DNA of 64,000 nt from Clostridia bacterium (GCA_017478185.1 JAFVEA010000005.1:1-64000); one strand, 5' to 3'. Positions 37,127-46,552 are shown, counted from the stretch's first letter. The notes: a model not told the origin generated them from the letters alone. Translations and numbers: made by a program.

Positions 37127-37369
37127 TTAGTGCTTTAAGGCAATTTTTACATCACCACACAAAATGTCACTATAAGAATAAGTGTGTTTTTCGTTTGCAA
37201 AGCTATTGTCTAGTTTTACAACAAAAACGCTATGATAAACATCTTCTATAACTCCACTATATTGTGAAATCTTTTTCCTTCCGTGATTTACTTCCATCAA
37301 AACACCTTGCCCTTTTAACTCTAAAATCTTTTTTTTAACCTTTTCTAAACTCATTGTTGGTTCTCTCAT
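37127..37369 (-). CDS. veg: Veg protein
   Basis: Veg is a short conserved protein of Bacillota linked to biofilm and spore outgrowth. The 80-residue protein has the family core (LEKVKKKILELKGQ, VNHGRKKISQYSG and VFVVKLDN), a small beta barrel like RNA- or DNA-binding folds. A GAGG site precedes the ATG. It lies directly ahead of the sipL-like gene on the same strand with a 74-base gap. Confidence 0.92.
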   Translation of the reverse strand: MREPTMSLEKVKKKILELKGQGVLMEVNHGRKKISQYSGVIEDVYHSVFVVKLDNSFANEKHTYSYSDILCGDVKIALKH

Positions 37370-37419
37370 TTTTAACCTCTCTTTTTTATATTATTAACAT
37401 AAAAAACTTTTTATAAACA

Positions 37420-37449
37420 AAAAAAGCACTATTTATTTTAGTGCTTTTT
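37420..37449 (-). terminator. Terminator of transketolase
   Basis: AAAAAAGCACTA pairs with TAGTGCTTTTT across an AT loop, 18 bases past the tkt stop codon on the minus strand. Confidence 0.8.
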
Positions 37450-37466
37450 AACAAAAAATTATTCCA

Positions 37467-39422
37467 TTATTTTATCATTTTTTTAACTGTGGATGCAATT
37501 TCTTCAGCATTTATGCCAAACAAATTTGCAACTTCTTGCCCATTTCCACTTTCACCAAAAACATCAATTCCCAAAATTTTGCCATTCTCTCCAACAAATT
37601 TAAACCACCCGTCACGAACTCCAACGTCAACAGCAACACGATTTGAACATTTTTTGGGTAAAACGGAATTTATATATTTTTTATCTTGCTTTAAAAACAT
37701 TTCAAAACAAGGAATGCTTACAACCCTAACATCAATATTTTGTGATTTCAACTGCTTTTTAGCTTCTAAACATAAAGAAACTTCACTTCCAGATGCAAGC
37801 AAAATTGCATCTAATTTTTTCTCCTCTTTTGAAATAACATATCCACCAAAAGCCACTTTATCAAAATCACTGTTTGCGTTTTGTGGAAGTTTTTGCCTAC
37901 TTAATATAAATGCTGTTGGGCTTTTGGTTTTTATTGCAAGCTTATACGCTCCAATTGTTTCAACTCCGTCCGCTGGCCTTACAACCATTAAGTTTGGAAC
38001 AAGCCTTAAACTTTGAGTTTGCTCTATTGGTTGATGGCTTGGACCATCTTCACCAATATAGATGCTATCATGAGAAAAAACATACCAAACAGGCAAATTC
38101 ATAAGTGCACTTTGCCTTATAGCGTATTTTAAATAATCGCTAAATATTAAAAATGTTGAAGCAAAAGTTTGAAGCCCTTTGTGAAGAGCTATCCCGTTTG
38201 CCATAGCCCCCATGGCATGTTCTCTTATGCCATATGGTATGTTTTTGGCTTCTCTAATTTCACTGCTATAATCTTTACCACTTTCTATGTATGCCATAGT
38301 TGATTTTGCAACATCGGCTCCACCACCAAAAATATTGTTAAACTTGTTAGCAAGCGTGTTAAGCAAAATGCCACTTGCTTCTCTTGTTGAAATATCGCTT
38401 ATAAATTTTTGTTTTTCAAGTGTTTTTATCATTTCATTTGACAAATCACCAAAAAGCTCTTTATATTCTTTTGGATATTTTTGCTTATATTCTTTTTCTA
38501 AAGCTTCATACTTTTTAAATTTTTCGATATTTTTGTTTTTTAAATCTTTGCAATATTCTAAAACATCTTCATCAATTTCAAAAGGAATTTCGCTCACTCC
38601 AAAATTTTTGCATATCTCTTTTACCTCTTCAAAATTAAATGGTTTTCCGTGGCATTTTGGCGAGTTTTCGAGCTTGCTTCCATATCCTATTGTTGTGTTA
38701 CAAATTATAAGAGTTGGTTTTGTCTTACTTTTTTTGGCTAATTTTATGGCACTTGAAATTTGTTTATAATTTTCACCATTTTTAACTTTTATAACATTAA
38801 ATCCACATGCTTCAAATCTCATCTTAACATCTTCATCGCTGGTTATGTTTAATTCATCTGTCATTGTGACATTGTTGCTGTCATACAAAACAATAAGTTT
38901 GTTTAATTTAAACTTTCCAGCAAGGTTGCTTGCCTCATAACTTATGCCTTCCATTAAATCACCGTCAGAACAAATTATATAAGTGTTGTGGTCACAAATA
39001 GAAATGTTTGGCTTATTATAAATTTTTGCAATATGGCTTTCAGCAAGCGCCATACCAACCCCCGTTGCAAATCCTTGCCCCAAAGCTCCAGTTGAAGCAT
39101 CAACACCACAAGTTACATCATACTCAGGATGACCTGGAGTTTTTGAACCCAATTTTCTAAATTCTTTTAAGTCTTCTAAGCCAACATCATAGCCAAACAA
39201 ATGTAGCGTTGAATATAAAACACTGCTTCCGTGCCCACAAGATAAAATAATTCTATCTCTATTAAACCAATTTGGATTTTGTGGTTGAATTTTTGCTTCA
39301 CTAAAAACTGCAAAAAGCATTGGAGCTATTCCAAGCGCTATTCCTGGATGCCCAGATTTTGCCTCAGCAATTTCATCTAAAGCTAGTTTTCTTATTGTGT
39401 TTATAACTTTTTCTTCAATCAT
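37467..39422 (-). CDS. tkt: Transketolase
   Basis: Transketolase moves two-carbon units between sugar phosphates in the pentose phosphate pathway, using thiamine diphosphate. The 651-residue protein has the substrate and cofactor motifs: GHGSSVLYSTLHL, the thiamine-binding CSDGDLMEGISYEA with its metal ligands, and the GIREHAMGAMANG motif of the pyrimidine domain. The length is normal. A GAGGTG ribosome binding site precedes the ATG and a TATAAT box lies further up. It is a single-gene unit with its own terminator. Confidence 0.97.
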   Translation of the reverse strand: MIEEKVINTIRKLALDEIAEAKSGHPGIALGIAPMLFAVFSEAKIQPQNPNWFNRDRIILSCGHGSSVLYSTLHLFGYDVGLEDLKEFRKLGSKTPGHPEYDVTCGVDASTGALGQGFATGVGMALAESHIAKIYNKPNISICDHNTYIICSDGDLMEGISYEASNLAGKFKLNKLIVLYDSNNVTMTDELNITSDEDVKMRFEACGFNVIKVKNGENYKQISSAIKLAKKSKTKPTLIICNTTIGYGSKLENSPKCHGKPFNFEEVKEICKNFGVSEIPFEIDEDVLEYCKDLKNKNIEKFKKYEALEKEYKQKYPKEYKELFGDLSNEMIKTLEKQKFISDISTREASGILLNTLANKFNNIFGGGADVAKSTMAYIESGKDYSSEIREAKNIPYGIREHAMGAMANGIALHKGLQTFASTFLIFSDYLKYAIRQSALMNLPVWYVFSHDSIYIGEDGPSHQPIEQTQSLRLVPNLMVVRPADGVETIGAYKLAIKTKSPTAFILSRQKLPQNANSDFDKVAFGGYVISKEEKKLDAILLASGSEVSLCLEAKKQLKSQNIDVRVVSIPCFEMFLKQDKKYINSVLPKKCSNRVAVDVGVRDGWFKFVGENGKILGIDVFGESGNGQEVANLFGINAEEIASTVKKMIK

Positions 39423-39476
39423 TTTTTCACCTCTTTAGTATTATAACAAATTTATTTATAAAATGAAAATAAAAAA

Positions 39477-39499
39477 AGAAGATTATTCTTCTTCTTTTT
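39477..39499 (-). terminator. Possible terminator overlapping the shikimate-kinase-like gene end
   Basis: AAGAAGA pairs with TCTTCTT around the stop codon at 39483, followed by T-rich sequence. The stem is short. Confidence 0.4.
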
Positions 39500-40013
39500 T
39501 ACTTTTTTTGAAAAATGAATTTATTGCGCTTATCAGTTTTTTAAATGCCTTTTTTTCTTTATAGACGCTACAATTTAAAACTATATCACTATTATCAACA
39601 TACATTTTATCTTTTTCTGTAAAAGCAATAGTTAAAAATTTTTCATCAATAATATCTTTTGTTTCTTCCGCTCTTTTGCTTAAAAATTTAGGAGAAATTT
39701 GCAAATAAACAATATAACTTGTCTTTTTTAGTCTATCAAAATTTTTATTACTAAAAAGTGTTGTGGGCTCAATACAAACCAAAGTGTTTTCAAAGCTTGC
39801 AATTCTTTTAACAACTTTAACTTCAGTTTCTTTCATATACTTTTTGCCTTCTTTGTTCCCTAACATATTTAAAATATGGGTTTCATCACCAAGCTCAAAT
39901 TCTAACATATCTTCAACATCAACAAAATACATATCAAGTTTGTCACAAACAAGTTTTGCAACATTTTTGCTGTAATTTTGTAATAAACATATAAAAGTTA
40001 TATTAGTTTTCAT
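39483..40013 (-). CDS. Shikimate-kinase-like protein without a P-loop
   Basis: The 176-residue protein follows the shikimate kinase/P-loop layout in length and order. The first strand (ITFICLL) is followed by a helix; then KLDMYFVDVEDMLEFEL resembles the shikimate-binding FVDTD region; the middle has YIVYLQISPKFLSKR, and the end has MYVDNSDIVLN, as in the kinase C-terminus. Where the kinase has GxxGxGKS, this protein has LLQNYSKN, so it should not bind ATP in the normal way. No other aromatic-pathway gene lies near. The start at 40013 has AAGGAG about 9 bases ahead. The family link is an inference from pattern. Confidence 0.6.
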   Translation of the reverse strand: MKTNITFICLLQNYSKNVAKLVCDKLDMYFVDVEDMLEFELGDETHILNMLGNKEGKKYMKETEVKVVKRIASFENTLVCIEPTTLFSNKNFDRLKKTSYIVYLQISPKFLSKRAEETKDIIDEKFLTIAFTEKDKMYVDNSDIVLNCSVYKEKKAFKKLISAINSFFKKSKKEEE

Positions 40014-40088
40014 CAAAAGTTCTCCTTTTTACTAAATATATCATTATTTTTTTTATTTATCAATAAAATTTATATATTTTCTTCAAAT

Positions 40089-41282
40089 TTAACGTTTTTT
40101 AATTGGTTTTATGATAACAATAACAACTCCTCCAAAAATAATAATACATAAACAAATGTGCCACCATTTAAATTTTTGTGGAACAATATCTCCTGTGGCA
40201 GAAACATAAACGCCATTATCATCTATTGCAAAAACTAAATTATCACAATTTTGTGTTTGAAAAATATTTTTTTGTTCTGTTCCACAAACTTTCAACCTTT
40301 GCAAAACTTCATTTCTTGGCAATTTATAGTTGTTTGTGTCTGTTCTAACGCTTATAAAAGCATATTTTGGCTTAAGTTTGTTTAAAAACTCTTGAGTTGA
40401 ACTTGTATTACTTCCGTGATGTCCAACTTTTAACAAATCAACACTTTTTAACTCATTATTTCTGCATAAATATCCCTCAACCTCTTCTGTTGCATCTCCA
40501 GTTAAACAAACTCTATGATTGTTATATTCTAATATTGCCACAACAGAAAAAGAATTGTTATTGCTATATTTAAGCTTATATGGTGAATAAAAAGTTATTG
40601 TGTAAGGCTTATCACCACTTGAAGTTAACGTTAAAAATCCATTTTTAACAAATGTGTAGGCATATTCACAATTTGGTTCAGAATAAATTTTATTTAAAAA
40701 TTGTCTATATAAATCAGTTGAAATAGTTTGAATTTCATCACCAAAATCTTGTTTATCTTCACTTAAAAACTCTGCTTCTTTTGCTCTTTTTAGCTCTTCT
40801 TCAGTTTCTTTTTGATGTGAAGAGTTAGAGTAAAAAACGGCCGGCCTATAAACTTTGTTAATTTGAAATTCATCAAACAAAAGTTCAAAATTATTATAAT
40901 GGTCAGCATCTGGATGAGTTAAAACAACAAAATCAAAAACCTTTTCTTCATTTTCATTAAACAAATTTTTCAGATAATTAATCGACTCTTGTTTATATAA
41001 ATCTGAAACTTTTTTGTTTGTGTCAACTCCAAAATCAAACAATGCCTTTTTTCCATCAGGAAGCTTTAACGCTATGCAGTCAGCACAGCCAACATCCAAA
41101 ACAGAAACCGAGCAATCTTTGTCTAATATATAATCAAAATCAATATAATTTTCAATATTTATTTTATTTAATTTTGATTCAAAAAACTTAGAAAAAGGAA
41201 TTGTTACCAAAACAATTAGGCACAAACAACAAAACGCAAGGAGTTTTATATATAGCTTTAAATTACTCTTCCTCTCTTCCAA
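40089..41282 (-). CDS. ComEC-like metallo-beta-lactamase-fold protein
   Basis: The 397-residue protein has a hydrophobic segment near each end (about 8-27 and 370-392) and between them an extracytoplasmic metallo-beta-lactamase domain of the ComEC C-terminal type: SVLDVGCADCIALKLPDG, the metal motif THPDADH, LTGDATEE and the final KVGHHGSNTS. It lacks the competence channel part of ComEC, so it is likely a surface phosphodiesterase or nuclease-like hydrolase of unknown substrate. The start appears to be a TTG inside the end of the patatin gene; no better start was found. Confidence 0.8.
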   Translation of the reverse strand: MEERKSNLKLYIKLLAFCCLCLIVLVTIPFSKFFESKLNKINIENYIDFDYILDKDCSVSVLDVGCADCIALKLPDGKKALFDFGVDTNKKVSDLYKQESINYLKNLFNENEEKVFDFVVLTHPDADHYNNFELLFDEFQINKVYRPAVFYSNSSHQKETEEELKRAKEAEFLSEDKQDFGDEIQTISTDLYRQFLNKIYSEPNCEYAYTFVKNGFLTLTSSGDKPYTITFYSPYKLKYSNNNSFSVVAILEYNNHRVCLTGDATEEVEGYLCRNNELKSVDLLKVGHHGSNTSSTQEFLNKLKPKYAFISVRTDTNNYKLPRNEVLQRLKVCGTEQKNIFQTQNCDNLVFAIDDNGVYVSATGDIVPQKFKWWHICLCIIIFGGVVIVIIKPIKKR

Positions 41283-42228
41283 TTCTTGTTAACTCCCACC
41301 TTTCTCTTTGGTTTAAACTTTTTGTTAATTTTTCTAACTTTTCGCTTTGTTTTTTAATTAATTTAAGTCTTCTTGTCATCTTTTTAATGCTTTTGTCTGC
41401 CTCTTTTAGGTTTAGTGTTTCAATAATGCCTGAAATTCCTTTTTTTGCCCCTTCATAACCTCTTTTTATAAGCTCTTTTGTGTCTGTTATTTTTAATTGG
41501 CTAAAATCATTTAAATCAATTTTCAAAACATAATCTGAATGAACATAACCATTTATTGCGTTTGACGTCATCAAAATTCTAAGAGATGCCTTTAAAATAT
41601 CAAGCGTTTTTTCACTTTCTGTTCCATATCCACGATTTGGATTTATATCTAATGAAACAACAATATCCGCCCCCATTTCTCTTAGCGCATCAGCTGGAAT
41701 ATTGTTTAAAAGCCCACCATCAACAAGCCTCATTTCACCAAAATCAACTGGTTCAAAATAGCCTGGAACAGCGCACGACCCAGCAATTGCCTTAACCAAA
41801 TTTCCACTTTTTATGTGTTGTTCTTTTCCTGTTTTTATGTCAACCGCACAAACACACAGTGGTCTTTTCAAATTTTCAAAAGAAAAGCCTTCTAACATTT
41901 CACCAATTAGATTTTCAAATTTATTTGTTTTGCTTGGAAGAATAAAAAATTTTGCATTATGAAAATCTTTTTGCTTGACTGAAATTGCCTTTTCTTCCAT
42001 TTTTTCAACTGGAATATCAGCAGCATAAAGCGCCGCAATAAAAGAACCTATTGAAGTTCCCGCAACATAGTCAAAGCTTATGCCAGCTTCTTGAAAAGCT
42101 CGAATAACTCCAATGTAAGCAAGGCCCCTAACTCCTCCACCACTAAAAACAATACCTGTTTTTAGTGGCTTTTCTGGTTGTTTTTCTTCTTTTTTAAACA
42201 TTTTTTTGAAAAATTTTTTTATATCCAT
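41263..42228 (-). CDS. Patatin-like phospholipase (RssA family)
   Basis: This cytoplasmic acyl hydrolase has the patatin signature: the oxyanion hole GGGVRGLAY, the nucleophile in AGTSIGS and the Asp of the dyad in VDGG. The catalytic domain covers about 25-240, with a Lys/Leu-rich helical tail. It has 321 residues. The start at 42228 follows GGAG; the longer frame has no ribosome binding site. The substrate is unknown. It overlaps the start of the ComEC-like gene by 20 bases, so the two are probably co-transcribed. Confidence 0.88.
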   Translation of the reverse strand: MDIKKFFKKMFKKEEKQPEKPLKTGIVFSGGGVRGLAYIGVIRAFQEAGISFDYVAGTSIGSFIAALYAADIPVEKMEEKAISVKQKDFHNAKFFILPSKTNKFENLIGEMLEGFSFENLKRPLCVCAVDIKTGKEQHIKSGNLVKAIAGSCAVPGYFEPVDFGEMRLVDGGLLNNIPADALREMGADIVVSLDINPNRGYGTESEKTLDILKASLRILMTSNAINGYVHSDYVLKIDLNDFSQLKITDTKELIKRGYEGAKKGISGIIETLNLKEADKSIKKMTRRLKLIKKQSEKLEKLTKSLNQRERWELTRIGREEE

Positions 42229-42274
42229 TTTAATCTCCAAACAAATAATAGCACAATTTAACCAAAAAGAAAAC

Positions 42275-42304
42275 AAAAAGAAGCAAATTGTTTGCTCCTT
42301 TTTT
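42275..42304 (-). terminator. Terminator after the coiled-coil membrane protein
   Basis: AGCAAA-type arms pair across a TTG loop (AAAAAGAAGCAAA with TTTGCTCCTTTTT) just past the stop codon at 42314. Confidence 0.7.
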
Positions 42305-42313
42305 AATTAATTA

Positions 42314-43447
42314 TTATTCATCCAAATTGCCTTTCTTTTCTGCAATTGCTTTTTCAACTTCTGCAATATCAGCCATAATTTCAGAATTTGTTTTCTTTAA
42401 GATTTTGTTTGTCTTTTCTAAGATTGGGAATCTATCTTTGTTTGCGTTCATAACATCTTCACAGTGTTGAACAGATAATCTCAAACCTTCCAACAAATCC
42501 AATTCTTCATTAAGCTTTTTAGCCTTTTCTTCATCAATGTCAACATAGTTGTTAACACCATACAAAATAACTTTTTGTCTTGCAACAATTGCTTCTTTTC
42601 TTGTTAATTTTGCTTTATCTTTTTCAAGTGTTTTCTTAACTCTTGCAAGAGGGTTATATTCTTTTCTGTTTTCACGCAAATCTTTTTTGTTTTCTTTTAA
42701 TCTTTGGTTTAAAACTTCTAATCTAGCTTCAAGTTGTTCAAGAGTTTCATTTGCATACAAATTTTTAACATCACTAACAATAACTGAGTTTTCTTGTTCT
42801 TTCTTAAGTTCTTCAAGTCTTTTAATTTCTTCTTGCAATTGTTTCTTTTGTTCTTCTAAGTCTGCTCTTTCTGCTTCAATTTGTTTTTGAGCTTCTTTTA
42901 ATTCTTGTCTTTCTTTAATTAAATCTGCTCTTTCATCAGAGTTGTCAATTTCAAAAATTTCTTCGTCATCTAAATCTTTAACTTCAACTTCTTGTGCTTC
43001 TTCTTCTTTGATTCTGTTCATTTCTTTATATTCTGCAAGGCTTTCAGTGTTGATTGTTTCAATCATCCTATCAATTTCTTCTTTGCTTGCACTAGCTTCT
43101 TCTTCATCATCAAAAGCTTCATCCATTGCGTTAAAGTCTTTCTCCATTTTTAAAGCTTGCGAATTATCTTCATACACAAGGCTTTCAACATTATCTCCTG
43201 CAGCGATTTTTTCTTGCTCATCATTTGCCAAACTGTCGTCCCAAGATTTAACTTCGCCTTTGTTGTATTCTTCTACGGTTTCATTTTCTATTGTTGTAAC
43301 AGAACTATTTTCTGATACACTCACTTCATCTTTCTTGTTTTTATCTGTGCTGATAATAACAAGCTTAGCAACAAAGAATATAATAACAACACCTGCTGCT
43401 ATGATTCCTATAATTGCCAATACGTTTAAAAAAACATCCCAATTCAT
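42314..43447 (-). CDS. Membrane-anchored acidic coiled-coil protein
   Basis: The 377-residue protein has a single N-terminal membrane segment (about 7-32), an acidic low-complexity region rich in Glu, Asp and Ser (about 38-170) and a long coiled coil (about 170-290), then a helical C-terminus. No family was recognised; the layout resembles cell-envelope or cytoskeleton-associated scaffold proteins. A single gene, it starts 26 bases past the tmRNA 3' end and is transcribed in the same direction, so it may partly depend on tmRNA read-through. An AAAGGAG site stands before the ATG. Confidence 0.75.
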   Translation of the reverse strand: MNWDVFLNVLAIIGIIAAGVVIIFFVAKLVIISTDKNKKDEVSVSENSSVTTIENETVEEYNKGEVKSWDDSLANDEQEKIAAGDNVESLVYEDNSQALKMEKDFNAMDEAFDDEEEASASKEEIDRMIETINTESLAEYKEMNRIKEEEAQEVEVKDLDDEEIFEIDNSDERADLIKERQELKEAQKQIEAERADLEEQKKQLQEEIKRLEELKKEQENSVIVSDVKNLYANETLEQLEARLEVLNQRLKENKKDLRENRKEYNPLARVKKTLEKDKAKLTRKEAIVARQKVILYGVNNYVDIDEEKAKKLNEELDLLEGLRLSVQHCEDVMNANKDRFPILEKTNKILKKTNSEIMADIAEVEKAIAEKKGNLDE

Positions 43448-43473
43448 TTTTATATACTCCTTTGATTATTTTT

Positions 43474-43869
43474 TGGTGGAAGCGATGGGATTTGAACCCA
43501 TGTCCAAATGATTCCATTATTATTATACTACATGTTTAGTTATTTTTCAATAGTTCCTGCAAAAATTTTTTAAATAACAAATTTTTTTTGCAGCCAGCCC
43601 TAAACTTTCCTCACAGCATTGGGCACTGCTATAAGGCTGATTGGTTATTTTAGACTTTGGCCACGCAACCAATCAAAATTGGCCAAAACCAGTTTGTTTT
43701 ATATCCAACCAAGATAAATTACGCATATGCATACATAGCACTGTGGCTAGGAGCATAATTGTAAGTTTTTGCATCTTTTTCTGCATTTATTTTTAAGTCC
43801 GTTTTTTAACGCTAACGAAGCGACATGCATAATAATAAATCTTTCACCTGTCGAAACCAACACGCCCCC
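43474..43869 (-). ncRNA. ssrA: Transfer-messenger RNA
   Basis: tmRNA frees stalled ribosomes with SmpB. The minus strand starts GGGGGCG, reads into the conserved GTTTCGACAGG, and ends in a tRNA-like T arm (GGGTTCAAATCCC) and CCA; the first seven bases pair with CGCTTCC before ACCA. A resume codon GCA at 43784 has the fitting U and A at -5 and -4. The frame runs to TAA at 43719 and gives a tag of 21 residues, AEKDAKTYNYAPSHSAMYAYA. Typical Bacillota tags are near 10-15 residues and end LAA or VAA, while Mollicutes tags are long and end like YAFA. The length (396 nt) is slightly large. smpB lies just upstream. Confidence 0.95.
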
Positions 43870-43877
43870 GTGAAGGT

Positions 43878-44324
43878 TTATTTGCCCACCTTTATTTCGC
43901 GTTTGATGCTTCTTTGCAAATCTCTTTTTTTTATACTTTCTCTTTTATCATGCAAAAGTTTACCTTTGCATAAAGCAATTTCAACTTTTACATAATTTTT
44001 GTCAAAATATAATGCAAGAGGAACAACCGTTAAGCCTTTTTGGGCAACTTTTGACGACAGTTCTAAAATTTCACTTTTGTGAAGAAGAAGTTTTCTTGTT
44101 CTTCTTTCATCTGGAATGTAATTGGCACTTTTTTCATAAGTTTTTATAAACATATTATGAATAAAGGCTTCACCATCCCTGAAAATCACAAAACTTTCAT
44201 TTATGTTAACATTGCCTGCCCTTATAGACTTTACTTCACTCCCGATTAAGCTTAGTCCTGCACTATACTTTTTTAAGATAAAGTATTCATAGTGAGCTTT
44301 CCTATTAGTAGTTATGTTCTCCAT
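43878..44324 (-). CDS. smpB: SsrA-binding protein SmpB
   Basis: SmpB binds the tRNA-like part of tmRNA and places it in the ribosomal A site. The 148-residue protein has the family core: NRKAHYEYFILKKYSAG at the start, GSEVKSIRAGNVNI, and a basic C-terminal tail (about 125-148) that forms the decoding-centre helix. It lies 8 bases from tmRNA in the same direction. AGAGG stands before the ATG. Confidence 0.97.
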   Translation of the reverse strand: MENITTNRKAHYEYFILKKYSAGLSLIGSEVKSIRAGNVNINESFVIFRDGEAFIHNMFIKTYEKSANYIPDERRTRKLLLHKSEILELSSKVAQKGLTVVPLALYFDKNYVKVEIALCKGKLLHDKRESIKKRDLQRSIKREIKVGK

Positions 44325-44440
44325 TTCTACCTCTCTTATTATATCACTTTATAGTTCAAATTTCAATAGCTTTTTTTAAAAATTTTACATTTTTATAGCA
44401 TTTTTTATGCAAAAAATCAATTTTTTATAATATTTTTTAG

Positions 44441-46552
44441 CTATTTTACAATTTTAAAACTAACTTGCCTTTTTTGAAGGTTTGTTCCAACAACTTCAAC
44501 CTTAACTTTTTGCCCTAACTGAAAGCTGTGTTCACTGCCTTTTAACAAATATTGATTTTCAATTAAAGCATAAGTATCTCTTGGCAAATCTTCTTCAGAG
44601 CAAAGCCCTTCAACAGTGTTTTCCAATTCAACAAAAACACCATAAGTTCCCACTCCACTAACAATAGCATCAAAAACTTGCCCGATTTTGTCTTGCATAA
44701 ATTCTGCCTTTTTAAGGTCATCAACAGCTCTTTCAGCGCTTTCTGCCAATTTTTCTCTTTCACTTGAAAGAATGCAAGCATCAGCTATGAAATCATTATA
44801 ATATTCTTTTGTGTTTTCATCAGCTTTTTTAAGGATGAAATTCTTCAAAACCCTGTGAACAACCAAATCTGGATATCTTCGAATTGGTGACGTGAAATGG
44901 CAATAAAACTCAGCAGCAAGCCCAAAATGCCCTAAATTTTTGCTGGAATATCTTGCTTTTTGAAGCGAGCGAAGCATAACTTTGTTAACAACCTCTTCAT
45001 AAGGTTTCCCTTTTATATCATATAAAAGTGTTTGCAAATCTTTTGGCTTAACAGTTTCTGGCTGACCTTTTATGTGAAGCCCAAGTCCAGAACAAAAGGC
45101 AAAAAAATTGCCCATTTTCATTCCGTCTGGCTGTTCGTGAACACGATACATGCTTGGAACTTTTTTGTCACAAGTTTCTTTTGCGATAATTTCATTTGCA
45201 AGAAGCATAAAACTTTCAATAAGCATATGTGCCGTGTTGCGTTCATATTTTTGAATATCTATTGTTGCTCCAAATTCATTTAAAATAATTTTTGCTTCTG
45301 GAACATCAAGCTCCAAAGCACCTCTTCTTTCTCTTTTTTTGATTAATTCATTATGTAGTGCTTCCATAAGTTTAAATTTAGGAACCAAACTTTCATATTT
45401 TTGACTTACTTGTTTATCTCCACACAAAATTGCATAAACATCGTCATAAGTCATTCGAGCTGAAGACTTTATAACGCCTTCGCAAATTTTATAGCTTTTT
45501 ATGTTTGCGTGGTCATCTAGGTCAACAACAACCGACATTGTTAGCCTTTCAACTCCAGGATTTAATGAACAAATCCCATTTGACAATTCTTTTGGAATCA
45601 TTGGCAAAACTCTATCACAAAAATAAACACTGGTTGCCCTTTTATAAGCTTCTCTGTCTAGCGCTGAATTTGGTTTAACATAATGGCTAACATCAGCAAT
45701 GTGAACTCCAAGCCTAAATCCATCCTCGGTTTTGTCTATAGAAATTGCATCGTCAAAATCTTTTGAGTCAACGCCGTCAATAGTGACAATTTGCTCTTTT
45801 GTGAAATCCACTCTGCCCTTCTTTTCGTTTTCACTAACAACTTGAGGAACTTGTCTTGCTTCTTCCATAACATCATAACCAAATTCTTCATATAAGTTAA
45901 ATTCACGAATAATAGACAAAATGTCAACACCTTTTGAGTTTTGGTCACCCAAAACTTCTATTATTCTGCCTTCTGGATTTTTGTTTCCATTGTTATAATT
46001 TGTTATTCTAACAACAACTTTGTCTAAATGCTTTGCTTTAAACCCTTTGTCAAGCTTTACAAATATATCGCAAAAGTTTTTGCCGTCATCAGGTTTAACA
46101 AAAGCATATTTGTTGTTTGTAAGGAGTAGGGTTCCAACAATGTTTTCTTCATTTCTTTTAACAACTTTAAAAACTTCGCCTTCCATTCTTCCGTCAGGCA
46201 AAGTGTTTGCTTTTAACAAAACTATATCTTTGTTTAAAGCATTTTTAAGTTTTGTGTGTGGAATAAAAACATCTGGCATTTCTTCATCATCCAAAATTTT
46301 GCAAAAAGCAAAACCACGGCTATTGCCTGTTAACTTGCCTTTATGCAAGTTTAATTTATCTATTGAAATTATTTTTTGCCCACCCGACAAAACAAGGTCG
46401 CCATTTTTAAGCAAATTTGTAATTTCTGAAAAAACTATTGCGTTATCTATATTCAAAGCAGTGCTAATAGTTTTTGACAATTCACCTTGCTCCATATAAT
46501 CTAAATTGTTATCTTTTATGTATTGTAATATATTCTCCATTTTCTCCCTCAT
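44441..46552 (-). CDS. rnr: Ribonuclease R
   Basis: RNase R is a 3'-5' exoribonuclease active on structured RNA that also degrades mRNA released by trans-translation. The 703-residue protein has a winged-helix N-terminus, cold-shock domains, an RNB catalytic domain with DGVDSKDFDDAIS and PMIPKELSNGICSLN, and a C-terminal S1 domain. The rnr-smpB-ssrA order is the usual one in Bacillota. Two starts are possible: ATG 46552 with AAGGA ahead, or ATG 46540 with GGGAG ahead. Confidence 0.96.
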   Translation of the reverse strand: MREKMENILQYIKDNNLDYMEQGELSKTISTALNIDNAIVFSEITNLLKNGDLVLSGGQKIISIDKLNLHKGKLTGNSRGFAFCKILDDEEMPDVFIPHTKLKNALNKDIVLLKANTLPDGRMEGEVFKVVKRNEENIVGTLLLTNNKYAFVKPDDGKNFCDIFVKLDKGFKAKHLDKVVVRITNYNNGNKNPEGRIIEVLGDQNSKGVDILSIIREFNLYEEFGYDVMEEARQVPQVVSENEKKGRVDFTKEQIVTIDGVDSKDFDDAISIDKTEDGFRLGVHIADVSHYVKPNSALDREAYKRATSVYFCDRVLPMIPKELSNGICSLNPGVERLTMSVVVDLDDHANIKSYKICEGVIKSSARMTYDDVYAILCGDKQVSQKYESLVPKFKLMEALHNELIKKRERRGALELDVPEAKIILNEFGATIDIQKYERNTAHMLIESFMLLANEIIAKETCDKKVPSMYRVHEQPDGMKMGNFFAFCSGLGLHIKGQPETVKPKDLQTLLYDIKGKPYEEVVNKVMLRSLQKARYSSKNLGHFGLAAEFYCHFTSPIRRYPDLVVHRVLKNFILKKADENTKEYYNDFIADACILSSEREKLAESAERAVDDLKKAEFMQDKIGQVFDAIVSGVGTYGVFVELENTVEGLCSEEDLPRDTYALIENQYLLKGSEHSFQLGQKVKVEVVGTNLQKRQVSFKIVK

